64,000 nucleotides of DNA from assembly GCA_041675505.1 (NCBI GenBank), contig JBAYTR010000017.1, positions 1-64,000 of the forward strand, in the 5' to 3' direction. Below, piece by piece: positions 15,753 to 24,292 of this stretch. Under the pieces are notes generated by a model, which was not told the DNA's origin, did not search any database, and saw nothing but the letters and a program-made list of their open reading frames with translations. Position numbers and translations under genes: made by a program. How positions within the stretch are numbered: position 1 is the stretch's first letter; each line of letters opens with the position of its first letter. The stretch comes from JAGPCK01 sp041675505. Its GTDB lineage: Bacteria; Bacteroidota; Bacteroidia; UKL13-3.

Positions 15753-17434
15753 ATACTGGCAGATGTTATGCTTAGGATATTAAGTGTAAGTGTATTTGAG
15801 CTTTCCATAATATCTTTTGCCTTACTCAAATATTCTTCAGCAAAAACACGGTCCTTCAAATCCTTGGCATTAATACGTACATTCAGGTAAGCGCCTTCAA
15901 TGGCTGTGCGCAAACACAAGGCTCCCACGGCACCATCACTGATGGAGTTGGGGTTGCCTTCTTTCACCATAGCTTCGCACAAGGGCAATGCCTCAAAAGC
16001 GGTTTGCATCACCTGAAAAGGAATTTGTACTGCGTATTTTGTGGCTTCTTGTATGGCTGCACTACGTTGTGTTTTTTCTTCATCCGTATTTTTAGGTAAA
16101 CCAAAAGCACTCATAATTTTATTGAATGCGCGGGTATCTTCATCTACCAAAAATAGCAGTCGGTCTTTGAGTTGTTGACCTTTTACGGCCCACTCACTGA
16201 AATGAGCCGCTTTATCTTCCCAGCCCCGTTTACCTGCCGAGAGGTTGGCCACCATGGTGCCCAAAGCCGCTCCCAAAGCTCCCGTGTATGCAGCAATAGA
16301 GCCTCCGCCCGGTGCAGGAGAATCGGCTGCTGTTTCATTGGCAAATTCGCGCAGGTTCATGCGTACCAGCTTTTCATTTTCGTTGTTGCGCAGTTGGTAT
16401 TCGATTATTTTTTTCTGCGGGTCAAAAGGAGCAAGCTCATCCAACCCGAGGGATTTTACCGCAATGTGAATCAGTTCTTCTTCTGATACACCCAGCGATT
16501 GTTTTTGCTTGGTTAAAAAATACCTGCCGGCTTCCAGCATAGCATCCAGTGGTATTAGTCCCACCAACTCAGAGCCTGTAACCCTTACCCCGCGAGAGGT
16601 GGCACTTTTTACTACTTCATCAAAAGCAATGTGTACAGGGGTAATGTTGTAGTTGGTGAGGTTCATGGAAATCTGAGCAATCTTATATTCTTCAATGTAC
16701 CAGCCAATAGCTTTGCATTCTTTTAATGTACCCGGAATGCGCACGGGGTTGCCTTGTTCATCATTTACTATTTTACCCGTAACCGGATTGCCTTCGCGTT
16801 TCACTCGTCCTGCTTCACGTACATCAAAGGCAATGGAGTTGGCCAGACGTGTTGATTTGGTGTTGAGGTTAATGTTGTAAGCAATTAAAAAATTACGAGC
16901 GCCAATTACGGTGGCACCTGATTTTGCAGGGAACTCCGCAGGTCCGAAATCGGGTTGCCATTGCGGGTCTTTTATTTTTTTGAAGAAACCTTCGTACTCA
17001 CCCGCACGTATTACCGATAAATTCTTACGCTCAGGATTGCTTTGTGCATACTCATATAAATAAGCCGGAATGTGTAATTCTTCCCCCACACGTTTAGCAA
17101 GTTTTTTAGCGTACTCAGCCGTTTCTTCCATACTGATGCCTGATACGGGAATAAACGGACACACGTCAGTAGCTCCCATACGCGGATGTTCACCTTTGTG
17201 TTTGCTCATGTCAATCACCTCGGCAGCTTTTTGTATGCCGCGAAACGCAGCTTCCACCACGGCATCGGGTGTGCCTACAAAAGTAACTACGGTTCTGTTG
17301 GTAGCTTTGCCGGGGTCTACATCCAGCAGTTTAATTCCTTCTGTACTTTCAATGGCATCGGTAATTTGTTTGATTACCTGCATATCATTTCCCTCGCTGA
17401 AATTGGGAACGCATTCTATCAGTTGTGTTTGCAT
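15749..17434 (-). CDS. ftcD: Bifunctional glutamate formimidoyltransferase / formimidoyl-THF cyclodeaminase
   Basis: 561 residues, the size of the fused enzyme. The N-terminal ~330 residues are the formiminotransferase (ECVPNFSEGNDMQVI; GEHPRMGATDVCPFIP with the catalytic-type His83). The last ~205 residues are the cyclodeaminase (SPAPGGGSIAAYTGALGAA). It moves the formimino group from formiminoglutamate, made in histidine breakdown, to tetrahydrofolate and releases ammonia. No other hut genes are in the window, so it stands alone. It is divergent from the metallothionein-like gene. Confidence 0.95.
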   Translation of the reverse strand: MQTQLIECVPNFSEGNDMQVIKQITDAIESTEGIKLLDVDPGKATNRTVVTFVGTPDAVVEAAFRGIQKAAEVIDMSKHKGEHPRMGATDVCPFIPVSGISMEETAEYAKKLAKRVGEELHIPAYLYEYAQSNPERKNLSVIRAGEYEGFFKKIKDPQWQPDFGPAEFPAKSGATVIGARNFLIAYNINLNTKSTRLANSIAFDVREAGRVKREGNPVTGKIVNDEQGNPVRIPGTLKECKAIGWYIEEYKIAQISMNLTNYNITPVHIAFDEVVKSATSRGVRVTGSELVGLIPLDAMLEAGRYFLTKQKQSLGVSEEELIHIAVKSLGLDELAPFDPQKKIIEYQLRNNENEKLVRMNLREFANETAADSPAPGGGSIAAYTGALGAALGTMVANLSAGKRGWEDKAAHFSEWAVKGQQLKDRLLFLVDEDTRAFNKIMSAFGLPKNTDEEKTQRSAAIQEATKYAVQIPFQVMQTAFEALPLCEAMVKEGNPNSISDGAVGALCLRTAIEGAYLNVRINAKDLKDRVFAEEYLSKAKDIMESSNTLTLNILSITSASI

Positions 17435-17535
17435 GGGTAGTTAGAAATAAGGTTCAAAAATCAGGTTTTCGCCTGACATATACCAAGATTTCATTTTACT
17501 GATAATCAGTGCATCAAAATTTATTTTGAATTTTT

Positions 17536-17575
17536 CTGCGTCTTTCGGGCAAGTCCTGCGTCTCAAGGGCACAAT
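17536..17575 (+). promoter_or_regulatory. Tandem 20-bp direct repeat before the metallothionein-like gene
   Basis: CTGCGTCT occurs at 17536-17543 and 17556-17563, each followed by a GGGCA block 4-5 nt later, giving a 20-bp period (two helical turns). The copies lie 28-55 nt upstream of the ATG at 17591. CGTCT resembles an ECF -10 core, but the spacing to a -35 is not clear. It could be an operator or part of a SigZ promoter. Confidence 0.35.
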
Positions 17576-17590
17576 TAAAAAATAAGTACC

Positions 17591-17713
17591 ATGAGCAACG
17601 AAGTAAAAAACACCTGTACCTGTGGCGACAACTGCCAATGTACTAATTGCACTTGTGAGTGCAAATGTAATGATGGTTCAACCTGCACCTGCAACAATTG
17701 CAATTGCGGATAA
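17591..17713 (+). CDS. Small cysteine-rich metallothionein-like protein
   Basis: A 40-residue reading frame starting MSNEVKNTCTCGDNCQCTN. Twelve of 40 residues are cysteine, arranged as CxC and CxxC pairs (CTC, CQC, CTC-EC-KC, CTC, CNC) with no aromatic residues and no histidine. This is the composition of a metallothionein that would bind thiophilic metal ions such as Zn, Cu or Cd in the cytoplasm. The codon use is normal and the frame starts and stops cleanly. It lies 99 bp upstream of the SigZ-type sigma gene on the same strand, and a 20-bp tandem repeat lies before it. The metal is unknown. Confidence 0.75.
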   Translation: MSNEVKNTCTCGDNCQCTNCTCECKCNDGSTCTCNNCNCG

Positions 17714-17727
17714 GAACAACTGAAATG

Positions 17728-17790
17728 CCCGCAGAAAGTGCCGAAATTAGCTACAAATATTTCTTAGCCTGTTTCTGTATTTTCTGCGGG
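17728..17790 (+). promoter_or_regulatory. Inverted repeat between metallothionein-like gene and sigZ
   Basis: CCCGCAGAAA (17728-17737) and TTTCTGCGGG (17781-17790) form an exact 10-bp inverted repeat with 43 nt between. The right arm lies just upstream of the sigZ -7 box. It could be a paired operator or a large hairpin ending the upstream transcript; there is no T run after it. Confidence 0.4.
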
Positions 17791-17800
17791 AAATCGTAGT

Positions 17801-17808
17801 TAAATTTG
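17801..17808 (+). promoter_or_regulatory. -7 box of sigZ, 4 nt before the ATG
   Basis: TAAATTTG is an exact TAnnTTTG match ending 4 nt before the ATG at 17813. The start of transcription would fall at or next to the start codon. No perfect TTTG lies at the -33 position. Confidence 0.5.
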
Positions 17809-17812
17809 ACTG

Positions 17813-18364
17813 ATGAACAACGAGGTTACATCTTCCATTTGGAAAGCATTTGCTCAACCGCTTAAAGGCTACCTGGTAAAACAAACCAAGGATGATTTTA
17901 TTGCGGAAGATTTGTTGCAGGAAGTATTTCTGCGCATTCATCAAAAGAGCGATACACTCAGGAATAGCGCAGGTTTAAAATCATGGGTGTATACCATTGC
18001 CCGAAACGTACTGATGGATTATTTCAGGAAAGAAAAGAAGCAGTTGGAGCTTAGCGAAGATATAGAGGTAGCAGATGAAGAAACAAAGGCTGATATGCAC
18101 AACTGCATCTATCCGTTTATTGAACGGTTGCCTGAGCCTTACAAGGGTACACTACAATTAACTGAACTGAAAGGAGTGAAGCATAAATTTATTGCTGATG
18201 GTGAAGGGGTGAGTATTTCAGCCATTAAATCGAGGGTGCAACGCGGGCGGGAAATGATACGGGATATGTTTGTGGCTTGTTGTCATTTTCAGTTAACAGC
18301 TGATGGCAAACTTACCGGTGAGCATCAGGATCCATCACAATGCGGCACCTGTAACCCCGCATAA
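17813..18364 (+). CDS. sigZ: SigZ-type ECF RNA polymerase sigma factor with cysteine-rich C-terminal tail
   Basis: 183 residues. Region 2 is at about 25-75 (DFIAEDLLQEVFLRIHQKSD, SWVYTIARNVLMDYFR) and region 4 at about 105-155 (LPEPYKGTLQLTELKGV, VSISAIKSRVQRGREMI). The tail continues past region 4 as FVACCHFQLTADGKLTGEHQ and ends in CGTCNPA, matching the conserved CC...CxxC tail of SigZ proteins. No anti-sigma gene follows; the tail cysteines may sense metal or redox state directly, which would fit the metallothionein-like neighbour. That link is an inference. Confidence 0.85.
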   Translation: MNNEVTSSIWKAFAQPLKGYLVKQTKDDFIAEDLLQEVFLRIHQKSDTLRNSAGLKSWVYTIARNVLMDYFRKEKKQLELSEDIEVADEETKADMHNCIYPFIERLPEPYKGTLQLTELKGVKHKFIADGEGVSISAIKSRVQRGREMIRDMFVACCHFQLTADGKLTGEHQDPSQCGTCNPA

Positions 18365-18441
18365 ATAATCCTCTTTTTTTGCAGTGTGCCAAAAACCTTT
18401 TGCATGCTCTGCTCGTATGTAGTAGTATATTGCAACAAAGT

Positions 18442-18606
18442 ATGGAAGCAGAAGATTTCAGTCATCACTTTCCGGAGAAAGAACTTGCTGATTATTTATA
18501 TGAAGTGGTTGTTGACATGGACTCCGACTTATTTCAATATGAGTTAAACCGGATTACACGCAATGTTACTCAGGCTTTTTCTGATGAGGAAAACAAAACC
18601 GGGTAA
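18442..18606 (+). CDS. Small hypothetical acidic protein
   Basis: 54 residues from the ATG at 18442 (MEAEDFSHHFPEKELADYLY). A TTG at 18379 would add 21 residues of unlikely composition. No signal peptide, no cysteine; predicted mostly helical and acidic. A weak promoter (TTTG 18399-18402, 23 nt, TATATTGC 18426-18433) lies upstream. I do not recognise a family. It follows sigZ by 77 bp and could be co-transcribed. Confidence 0.4.
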   Translation: MEAEDFSHHFPEKELADYLYEVVVDMDSDLFQYELNRITRNVTQAFSDEENKTG

Positions 18607-18615
18607 GAAAACGGT

Positions 18616-19545
18616 TTATTTTACCTGTATTTTAGTGCAGTGTCTGCGGCCGTTTTGAGTGATGCTAACAAAATAAATACCTGCTGCCAGCTTATCCGTA
18701 CCAAGTGTAGTTTCAAATGTATTTCCAGCTTCAGCCATAGTTGTATGGCTAAGTACTTGCTGTCCGGATGCGTTCATTATACTCAGCTCAACGTTACCGC
18801 TTTCTTCAGGTATAAAACTACATTGTATAGCTTTTTGGTTGTTTTGGTAAACCAGCAGGTTCGACATATAACCGGTTAAATCAGTAGCAGAAGTATTTGA
18901 ATTGGCATACAACTCTATTTCCAGCCACGGACGAAGGTTGACATCAGGATGCTCCTTGCTGGCTATGGCTACGCTTCTATACGTGGCCTCATTAAGTAGT
19001 TTAATGTACAGGCCATAGTTGGTGTTGTTGTTGGCCGCCATTGTTTTTACCTGTGGGGTTACGTTCGCTGTAAAGTGGGTATTGTACTGTATAGTAATGT
19101 CGGGTACGTTGGTTACAACGGAATTGTCATATGCAGGCTTTTTTGCCCAGGTTACCGTATTTTCATCCCAAGGTGAGGTAATACGGAACACTTGGAAAGT
19201 ATTATTTCCGCGGTTTCCTTGAGGAACAAAGCCGGGGTTTTCAGGGGTGTACAAATGAAGTGTGGCATTTTTGATTTGTGCAGGAGAGATGTTGGCCTTG
19301 CTTTGCGAAGTGAAAACGCTCAGGTCAAACCAAATGAGAGTATGCATCATGAGCGGGAGTCCGCTGCTGGTCCAGGCCACAATACCTGTTTCGCTCAACT
19401 GTCCCCAGTTTTTATTGTCTATGGAGTTGTCGTAAATATCTACCGCTGCATCTTTGCACTGTGTGTGGTTAAGAATGATTTTGCTGCTTTGTGCCCAACC
19501 GAATGCGGGCAATGCAGTAAGAAGTATAAGAATGCAGTTTTTCAT
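18616..19545 (-). CDS. DNRLRE (CBM96-like) domain protein with T9SS type A sorting domain
   Basis: 309 residues. The signal peptide ends near GWAQS. Residues ~25-215 form a DNRLRE-type beta-sandwich (TQCKDAAVDIYDNSIDNKNW, VTWAKKPAYDNSV, RPWLEIEL) found in secreted proteins that bind cell-surface or plant glycans. Residues ~230-309 are a T9SS C-terminal sorting domain (NVELSIMNASGQQVL, LAAGIYFVSI). It is exported through the Sec system, then across the outer membrane by the type IX system. It has its own promoter and is divergent from the SH3-like gene. Confidence 0.8.
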   Translation of the reverse strand: MKNCILILLTALPAFGWAQSSKIILNHTQCKDAAVDIYDNSIDNKNWGQLSETGIVAWTSSGLPLMMHTLIWFDLSVFTSQSKANISPAQIKNATLHLYTPENPGFVPQGNRGNNTFQVFRITSPWDENTVTWAKKPAYDNSVVTNVPDITIQYNTHFTANVTPQVKTMAANNNTNYGLYIKLLNEATYRSVAIASKEHPDVNLRPWLEIELYANSNTSATDLTGYMSNLLVYQNNQKAIQCSFIPEESGNVELSIMNASGQQVLSHTTMAEAGNTFETTLGTDKLAAGIYFVSITQNGRRHCTKIQVK

Positions 19546-19566
19546 ACGCTAAAGAATTAACTACAT

Positions 19567-19599
19567 CAAATATACTGTAACACATTCTTTATTAGCAAA
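19567..19599 (-). promoter_or_regulatory. Promoter of the DNRLRE protein gene
   Basis: On the minus strand: TTTG (19599-19596), 21 nt, TATATTTG (19574-19567). A full match to the Bacteroidota promoter pattern, 21 nt before the ATG. Confidence 0.65.
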
Positions 19600-19632
19600 T
19601 TTTTCCCTGAAATAAATATTGAGCAATAAAAT

Positions 19633-19640
19633 TATATTTG
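19633..19640 (+). promoter_or_regulatory. -7 box of the SH3-like gene, 3 nt before the ATG
   Basis: TATATTTG, exact TAnnTTTG, followed by GGT and the ATG at 19644. Another candidate leaderless start. Confidence 0.5.
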
Positions 19641-19643
19641 GGT

Positions 19644-20579
19644 ATGTTTTCCGTTTATAACCGTACGCTTTTTATCGTTCTATTGCTCTGCACCTCTTTT
19701 ACTGCCTTTGCTCAAGGTGATGCAGATACTATAGCCACGTGTGATGGATTGGGTTTATCTAATTTACCTCTTGAGAATGACAGGTATTATTTTCCTGTAG
19801 CCAAACATGTAAGCATACTTGCCAAACCTGACGGTCGTTCAAAGGTGCTGCATAAAACAACATCTTATGCAGATACGCTACGTTTAGTTGAAGTAACTGA
19901 ATATCGTTCGGTTTTTAAAAAGGTATACGGCTACTGGTGTAAGGTTTCTTTTCCATTAAACGGTAAGCGTTACTTCGGGTATGTGCCTTCACAGTTTCTT
20001 GCAGGCATGGTGGTAAAAGAAAACGGGTTAGTGTACATGGTAAATATCGATAGTTATCAGGCTCCATCGTTTGTGTTTTCATTGAAAATTCTGCGAGATT
20101 TCAAACTGTTGTATGAGCATAAATTTACCCCCGTAGCCAATTATTCTCATTTCCCGCTCGACAGGGATAGCGTTAACGTAAAATACAGCGGTGATATCAG
20201 TATGGGCCTTTACACCAATAGAGGGCTGAAAAATGTGGACCGTATTCTGGCTGTTCATACAGGTTACCCGGCTTGTGGTTATTGGAACGGAACTAATTTT
20301 ATTTTTCTGAGGAACAATGAAGTAGTATATACTTTGGATGAAGGAGGAGTATCTGAAGCAGGGATATTTTCTGACTGGCGTTCCTATGTTTTTCCTTCCG
20401 ATTCAACAGCTTTGGGCGATACCCTGTTACATCTTCATCACCATTACGAATCGGAGGATGATTCTACTGAATTCGTCTCATTGCTCCGTGTGAAATTATT
20501 GTGGAACGGGAAAGCCGCCACCATACTGGATTCATCCTACACATCCCGAAGGGAACGGATTTTATCAGAAGAAGAGTAG
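19644..20579 (+). CDS. Secreted protein with an SH3-like domain
   Basis: 311 residues from the ATG at 19644; a TTG six bases earlier lies inside the -7 box and is unlikely. The signal peptide ends near AFAQG. Residues ~40-115 resemble a bacterial SH3 domain (VSILAKPDGRSKVLHKTTSY, WCKVSFPLNGKRYFGYVPSQ). The rest (~120-310) has no family I recognise; it is beta-rich and probably folds in the periplasm. The stop lies 11 bp from the convergent cold-shock gene. Confidence 0.6.
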   Translation: MFSVYNRTLFIVLLLCTSFTAFAQGDADTIATCDGLGLSNLPLENDRYYFPVAKHVSILAKPDGRSKVLHKTTSYADTLRLVEVTEYRSVFKKVYGYWCKVSFPLNGKRYFGYVPSQFLAGMVVKENGLVYMVNIDSYQAPSFVFSLKILRDFKLLYEHKFTPVANYSHFPLDRDSVNVKYSGDISMGLYTNRGLKNVDRILAVHTGYPACGYWNGTNFIFLRNNEVVYTLDEGGVSEAGIFSDWRSYVFPSDSTALGDTLLHLHHHYESEDDSTEFVSLLRVKLLWNGKAATILDSSYTSRRERILSEEE

Positions 20580-20590
20580 TAAAAGTTTTC

Positions 20591-21043
20591 TTAGATTTTC
20601 TTAACGCGCAGGGCATTGGTGCCTCTGCTGGTATTCTCTACTTCAAACTGCACCTTATCGTTGTCTTTGATAGGATCAATTAAGGCATTGGCGTGAACAA
20701 AAACACTTTCCTGTGTTTCGTCATCTTTAATAAATCCAAAGGCTTTGGCCTGGTTGAAGAAAGTTACTTTTCCTTTACGTATAAGGTCTTTCGGATCGGC
20801 CGGTTTTTGTTTTTCTACGCCAATCTGAATGCTTTCCTGATCGTACTCGCGTTTTTTCTTAGGGTCCGGTGGTGTGTCGGAGATGTTTCCGTTTTCATCC
20901 ACATAAGCCATCATGTCTTCCAGGGCTTGCCCTTTAACGGCTGTTGATTTACGCTCTTGTTTGCGCTCTTCTTTTTCTTTTCTTTTCTGCAGTCTCTTTT
21001 TCTCTTTTTCTTTCTTGCTGAATGTTCCTTGTGATCTTGCCAT
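20591..21043 (-). CDS. Cold-shock-domain protein with long basic N-terminal extension
   Basis: 150 residues. The last ~65 residues are a cold-shock domain with the RNP1 region QAKAFGFI and RNP2 region VFVHANAL, which binds single-stranded RNA or DNA. The N-terminal ~45 residues are almost all Lys, Glu, Arg and Gln, and the link (45-80) is charged and probably disordered. This longer layout is common in Bacteroidota. A TACATTTG -7 box lies about 80 nt upstream, giving a leader of roughly 75 nt, long enough for RNA thermometer-like control of the kind known for cspA. Confidence 0.9.
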   Translation of the reverse strand: MARSQGTFSKKEKEKKRLQKRKEKEERKQERKSTAVKGQALEDMMAYVDENGNISDTPPDPKKKREYDQESIQIGVEKQKPADPKDLIRKGKVTFFNQAKAFGFIKDDETQESVFVHANALIDPIKDNDKVQFEVENTSRGTNALRVKKI

Positions 21044-21122
21044 TGTTTACTTTTAATTGTTTTACCATCGCTTTTCTTTCCTGCTTTGGTTAATAACTTT
21101 GGCTAAAAAGATAAAGATACTG

Positions 21123-21130
21123 CAAATGTA
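21123..21130 (-). promoter_or_regulatory. -7 box of the cold-shock protein gene
   Basis: On the minus strand TACATTTG, an exact TAnnTTTG match about 80 nt before the ATG. No clear -33 box. Confidence 0.4.
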
Positions 21131-21171
21131 AGCATCTTTGCTCAAAGTTGCTCGTATTTAAAGGGTTATTT

Positions 21172-21573
21172 TTAAGTTTTCTCACCCGCTACCCTGTAGC
21201 AAAGCAAGGTGAGCACTAAGGTGAGCGGGGTGAAAATAAATTTCTCCATCGGGTCAACGGCCATTAAATTTCCTATGGTGTTGAGCAAAAAGAGCCCCGT
21301 AATAAGCCATATAAGTATTCGGGATATGCTTTTGTTAAACGATAAAGGCAAGTATCCAGCATGGCCGGCTATTACAAGTACTATCAACAGATTAAGACCA
21401 ACTGAAACACTTTCAAAAACCAACATGTCTTCCCGGCTTTTTAATCGGCCACCCCACACTATGTCAAAAGGAATAAATCCGGTTAATACCAGTGCATGGA
21501 ACACCAGTACCAGAGAGAGTATACTCAACACTGTTTTAGCAGCGGCATGGAATGAAACGATTTTTTTGAGCAT
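21172..21573 (-). CDS. Small four-helix membrane protein, unknown function
   Basis: 133 residues with four likely membrane helices (VLSILSLVLVFHALVLTGF, LNLLIVLVIAGHAGYL, ILIWLITGLFLLNTIGN, FTPLTLVLTLLCYRV). A loop after the first helix carries GGRLKSRED. I cannot name a family with confidence. It begins 18 bp after the stop of the acetyltransferase gene and is probably in the same transcript. Confidence 0.6.
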   Translation of the reverse strand: MLKKIVSFHAAAKTVLSILSLVLVFHALVLTGFIPFDIVWGGRLKSREDMLVFESVSVGLNLLIVLVIAGHAGYLPLSFNKSISRILIWLITGLFLLNTIGNLMAVDPMEKFIFTPLTLVLTLLCYRVAGEKT

Positions 21574-21591
21574 AGTACCTGTGCAATTATA

Positions 21592-22116
21592 TCAGAGAAG
21601 TACGGCCCATATTTCGAGGTTTTGAAACTTGCCGTTTTTTATTTCATAATCACGCAGTGTGCCATCACGTTCAAAACCAATTTTTTTCAAAAGCTGAATA
21701 CTGGCAACATTATCCTGTTCTACTTCCGCTGCAATGCGGTGCAGGTTCAGGCCCGTTTTAGCATGATGTAAAATTTCGCTGAGAATTTCTGTTGCGTATC
21801 CTTTGTTCCAATAAGCAGGGAGCAGCCAGTAGCCCAACTCGGCCCGCTGGTGTTGGGGTTTAATGTAGTACAGACTGAAAACACCCATAAATTCCAGGGT
21901 ATGTTTATCGCACACTGCCCAGGCATACCCGCTGTTTTCTTTGCGGTTATTGGCATACCATTCCATTTGAGCATCCGTTGATTCAAAGGTAGGGTAGGTA
22001 ATGTCAAAGTAACGGGTTACTTCAGGGTGAGAAAAACCTTCGAATATTTTTTGTTGGTCAGCAGGCTCAACGGGTCGTAATAATAATCTTTCTGTATGAA
22101 GTATAGCTTGTTCCAT
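21592..22116 (-). CDS. GNAT family N-acetyltransferase (RimJ/RimL-like)
   Basis: 174 residues, the usual size. It starts EQAILHTERLLLRPVEPADQ, the typical RimJ/RimL opening (TERLxLRP). The acetyl-CoA site is in the middle (AELGYWLLPAYWNKGYATEI) and the C-terminal part has NVASIQLLKKIGFERDGTLR. It should acetylate an amine, possibly a protein N-terminus, but the substrate is open. It is the first gene of a two-gene unit and is divergent from the TPR kinase. Confidence 0.88.
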   Translation of the reverse strand: MEQAILHTERLLLRPVEPADQQKIFEGFSHPEVTRYFDITYPTFESTDAQMEWYANNRKENSGYAWAVCDKHTLEFMGVFSLYYIKPQHQRAELGYWLLPAYWNKGYATEILSEILHHAKTGLNLHRIAAEVEQDNVASIQLLKKIGFERDGTLRDYEIKNGKFQNLEIWAVLL

Positions 22117-22179
22117 GGTATCTGATATGGCGAAGGTAAAACATTCACACTAATCGCTTTTTAAACTAAGGAATAAACT

Positions 22180-22187
22180 TATTTTTG
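22180..22187 (+). promoter_or_regulatory. -7 box of the first TPR kinase
   Basis: TATTTTTG within GGAATAAACTTATTTTTG (22170-22187). The same 18 nt occur before the paralogous kinase at 29052-29069. Confidence 0.55.
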
Positions 22188-22197
22188 GCCCAGATAG

Positions 22198-24252
22198 ATG
22201 ACCATGCGCTACCACTATTTTTTCAGTTTTTTTATTCTTTTTTGGGCAGCAGCAGTTTTGTTTTCCTGTAGCAAAACAGTTCCGCCAGAGTCCGATCAAA
22301 TGCCTTATCCCATTGATAGTGCATTTGTTCAGGCTATGTTGCCTGATCGTATTCCTTTTAACAGAGGAGAATGCGGACTGGAGGGAGGTATAGGTTATGT
22401 AGACTCAGTTTATAACAGTGTAAAATCTCCCGGAATACGGGAAACATTTTTGCGCTATGAAGCAATAGCTTTTTTCTATCATAAATCATTTTTGTATGCA
22501 GAGGCAATTATTTACAATGACAGTGTAATTCAGGTTATAGCCAATGCCAAAGCGATAAAGTATTTTCCAACAACTTATGCCAATGCTTATTTTGCTATTG
22601 GTGATGCTTACTTTAGTTTGGGCGATTTTATAAAAGCCTACCACTCTTATTTTAAAGGTCGCAAAGAAATTGAAGGATACAGTAACAATTGTGCACTAAG
22701 TGAGTACAATTATCGCATTGCTATGTCGCTTTACCGTGAAGGTAACTACCGCAAAGCAGCCGTTTATTTCAAAGGGTGTGCTACTCAAACCGCAGAGTGT
22801 AAAACCGATTTTAAATACGTTTACCGCATGCAGGAGCTGATGAATAATATAGGTTTATGTTATGCTAAATCAGGTGAGTTGGACAGTGCATTGCTTTATT
22901 ACGATAGTGCAGTAGTTATTATCCGCAGGACTGAAGCTACGCATCCGAAAGAATTTGATGCAGATATTCCTATAGGGGTGGTGTATGGAAATATGGGTAA
23001 GGCATATTTAACAGCAGGCAACTTAGAAAAGGCAGAAGAGTTTCTAAAGCGTAACATACAACTTAACATGCATCCCGGTAAAGATATTCATGATGCTCAT
23101 TTTTCGCTGCTTGCTTTGTCAAGGCTGTATATCAGGCAAAACAAACTTGCCCAGGCAGATGATTTATTGAATGCTGCAAAAAGTAGTTTAGTAACGTATG
23201 ATTTTGCAGATGTAAAAAATGAATGGAGGCTTACCATGGCTGATTACCTCAGTAAAACGGGTAAAGACAGAGAAGCGTATGATTTATTAAGCCGCTACGT
23301 GGGAGAGAAGGACGCTGTAGTGCGGAAAAACAGTTTAAATAAAGAGGCCGATATACAGCAACAGTTTGCCCTGTTAGAACATCTGGAAGAAAATAAGTCG
23401 CTTAAAGAAGATGTTCGCCAAAAAAGAATAATGCTGCTGTACTTGTTTGGTGCAGTTTTACTTGTTGTATTAATTTTACTGGGTGTGGTGTTTATTTATA
23501 AACGAACCCGTGAGTTTGTGAAGCGCCTTACTGAACTGAACAGTACTATAGCATTTCAGAAAGCCGAACTCGAACAGCGTAACAAGGACAAAGATCAAAT
23601 TATGCGTATTGTGGCGCACGATTTACGCAACCCTATCTGGGGTATCAATGCGCTGTCGAAAATGGTGTTGGATGATATGGAACCAACAGATAAGTTGCAT
23701 GAAAGTGTAGCGTTGATTAACAGCTCTTCCGATTCAACCATTGTTTTGATTAATGAGTTGCTCGAAGCAACCATGGGTATAGAAGAAGCCATGGAAAAGA
23801 GACCTGAGGATATTTTCGAAGTGGTAACCAACATAGTACAAATGCTTAGGCCCAGAGCTGCTGAGAAAGATCAGCACATAGTGTGGGAGGATGATAATGA
23901 AAAGGTATTTAATTTTAATGCAGAGAAAGTTTCGAGGGTGCTGAGTAATTTAATTTTTAATGCCATCAAATTCAGCCCCAGAGGAAGCAGCATTGATGTG
24001 AGTGTTAAAGTGAACAAGCAGGATGTTGTTGTTGAGGTGAAAGACTATGGCGTTGGTATTCCGCTCCATTTGCAGGCAAAAATATTTGAGATGTTTACCA
24101 CAGCTAAGCGACAAGGTACAGAAGGTGAGAAATCTTACGGGTTGGGTTTATCCATTTGCCGTATTATTACGGAGGCACACGGTGGCAAATTATGGCTGGA
24201 GAGTAAAGAAAATGAAGGAACAACATTTTTTGTGTTGTTGCCCGTAGTGTAA
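22198..24252 (+). CDS. TPR-containing membrane histidine kinase, lipoprotein-type signal (paralog A)
   Basis: 684 residues; ATG at 22198 or 22204. A lipobox-like signal (VLFSCSK, Cys24) is followed by a periplasmic TPR region to about 390 (AIGDAYFSLGDFIKAYHSYF), one membrane helix near 405-428, a coiled coil, the phospho-acceptor H-box RIVAHDLRNPIWGI (His474) and a full ATPase domain: N-box NLIFNAIKFSP, G1 KDYGVGIP, G2 SYGLGLSICR. A complete kinase that should sense from the periplasm through its TPRs. No response regulator gene is adjacent. It closely matches the gene at 29088. A lipid anchor plus a membrane helix is an odd pairing, common in this type. Confidence 0.9.
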   Translation: MTMRYHYFFSFFILFWAAAVLFSCSKTVPPESDQMPYPIDSAFVQAMLPDRIPFNRGECGLEGGIGYVDSVYNSVKSPGIRETFLRYEAIAFFYHKSFLYAEAIIYNDSVIQVIANAKAIKYFPTTYANAYFAIGDAYFSLGDFIKAYHSYFKGRKEIEGYSNNCALSEYNYRIAMSLYREGNYRKAAVYFKGCATQTAECKTDFKYVYRMQELMNNIGLCYAKSGELDSALLYYDSAVVIIRRTEATHPKEFDADIPIGVVYGNMGKAYLTAGNLEKAEEFLKRNIQLNMHPGKDIHDAHFSLLALSRLYIRQNKLAQADDLLNAAKSSLVTYDFADVKNEWRLTMADYLSKTGKDREAYDLLSRYVGEKDAVVRKNSLNKEADIQQQFALLEHLEENKSLKEDVRQKRIMLLYLFGAVLLVVLILLGVVFIYKRTREFVKRLTELNSTIAFQKAELEQRNKDKDQIMRIVAHDLRNPIWGINALSKMVLDDMEPTDKLHESVALINSSSDSTIVLINELLEATMGIEEAMEKRPEDIFEVVTNIVQMLRPRAAEKDQHIVWEDDNEKVFNFNAEKVSRVLSNLIFNAIKFSPRGSSIDVSVKVNKQDVVVEVKDYGVGIPLHLQAKIFEMFTTAKRQGTEGEKSYGLGLSICRIITEAHGGKLWLESKENEGTTFFVLLPVV

Positions 24253-24292
24253 TGCTCCGGCAAAAACGTCACACTATACGGTAAGAATAGCT

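Noticed and set aside
18597..18616. Terminator between the 54-residue gene and the DNRLRE gene
   Set aside because: Only a six-base stem (AAACCG/CGGTTT) partly inside coding sequence, with a poor T run.
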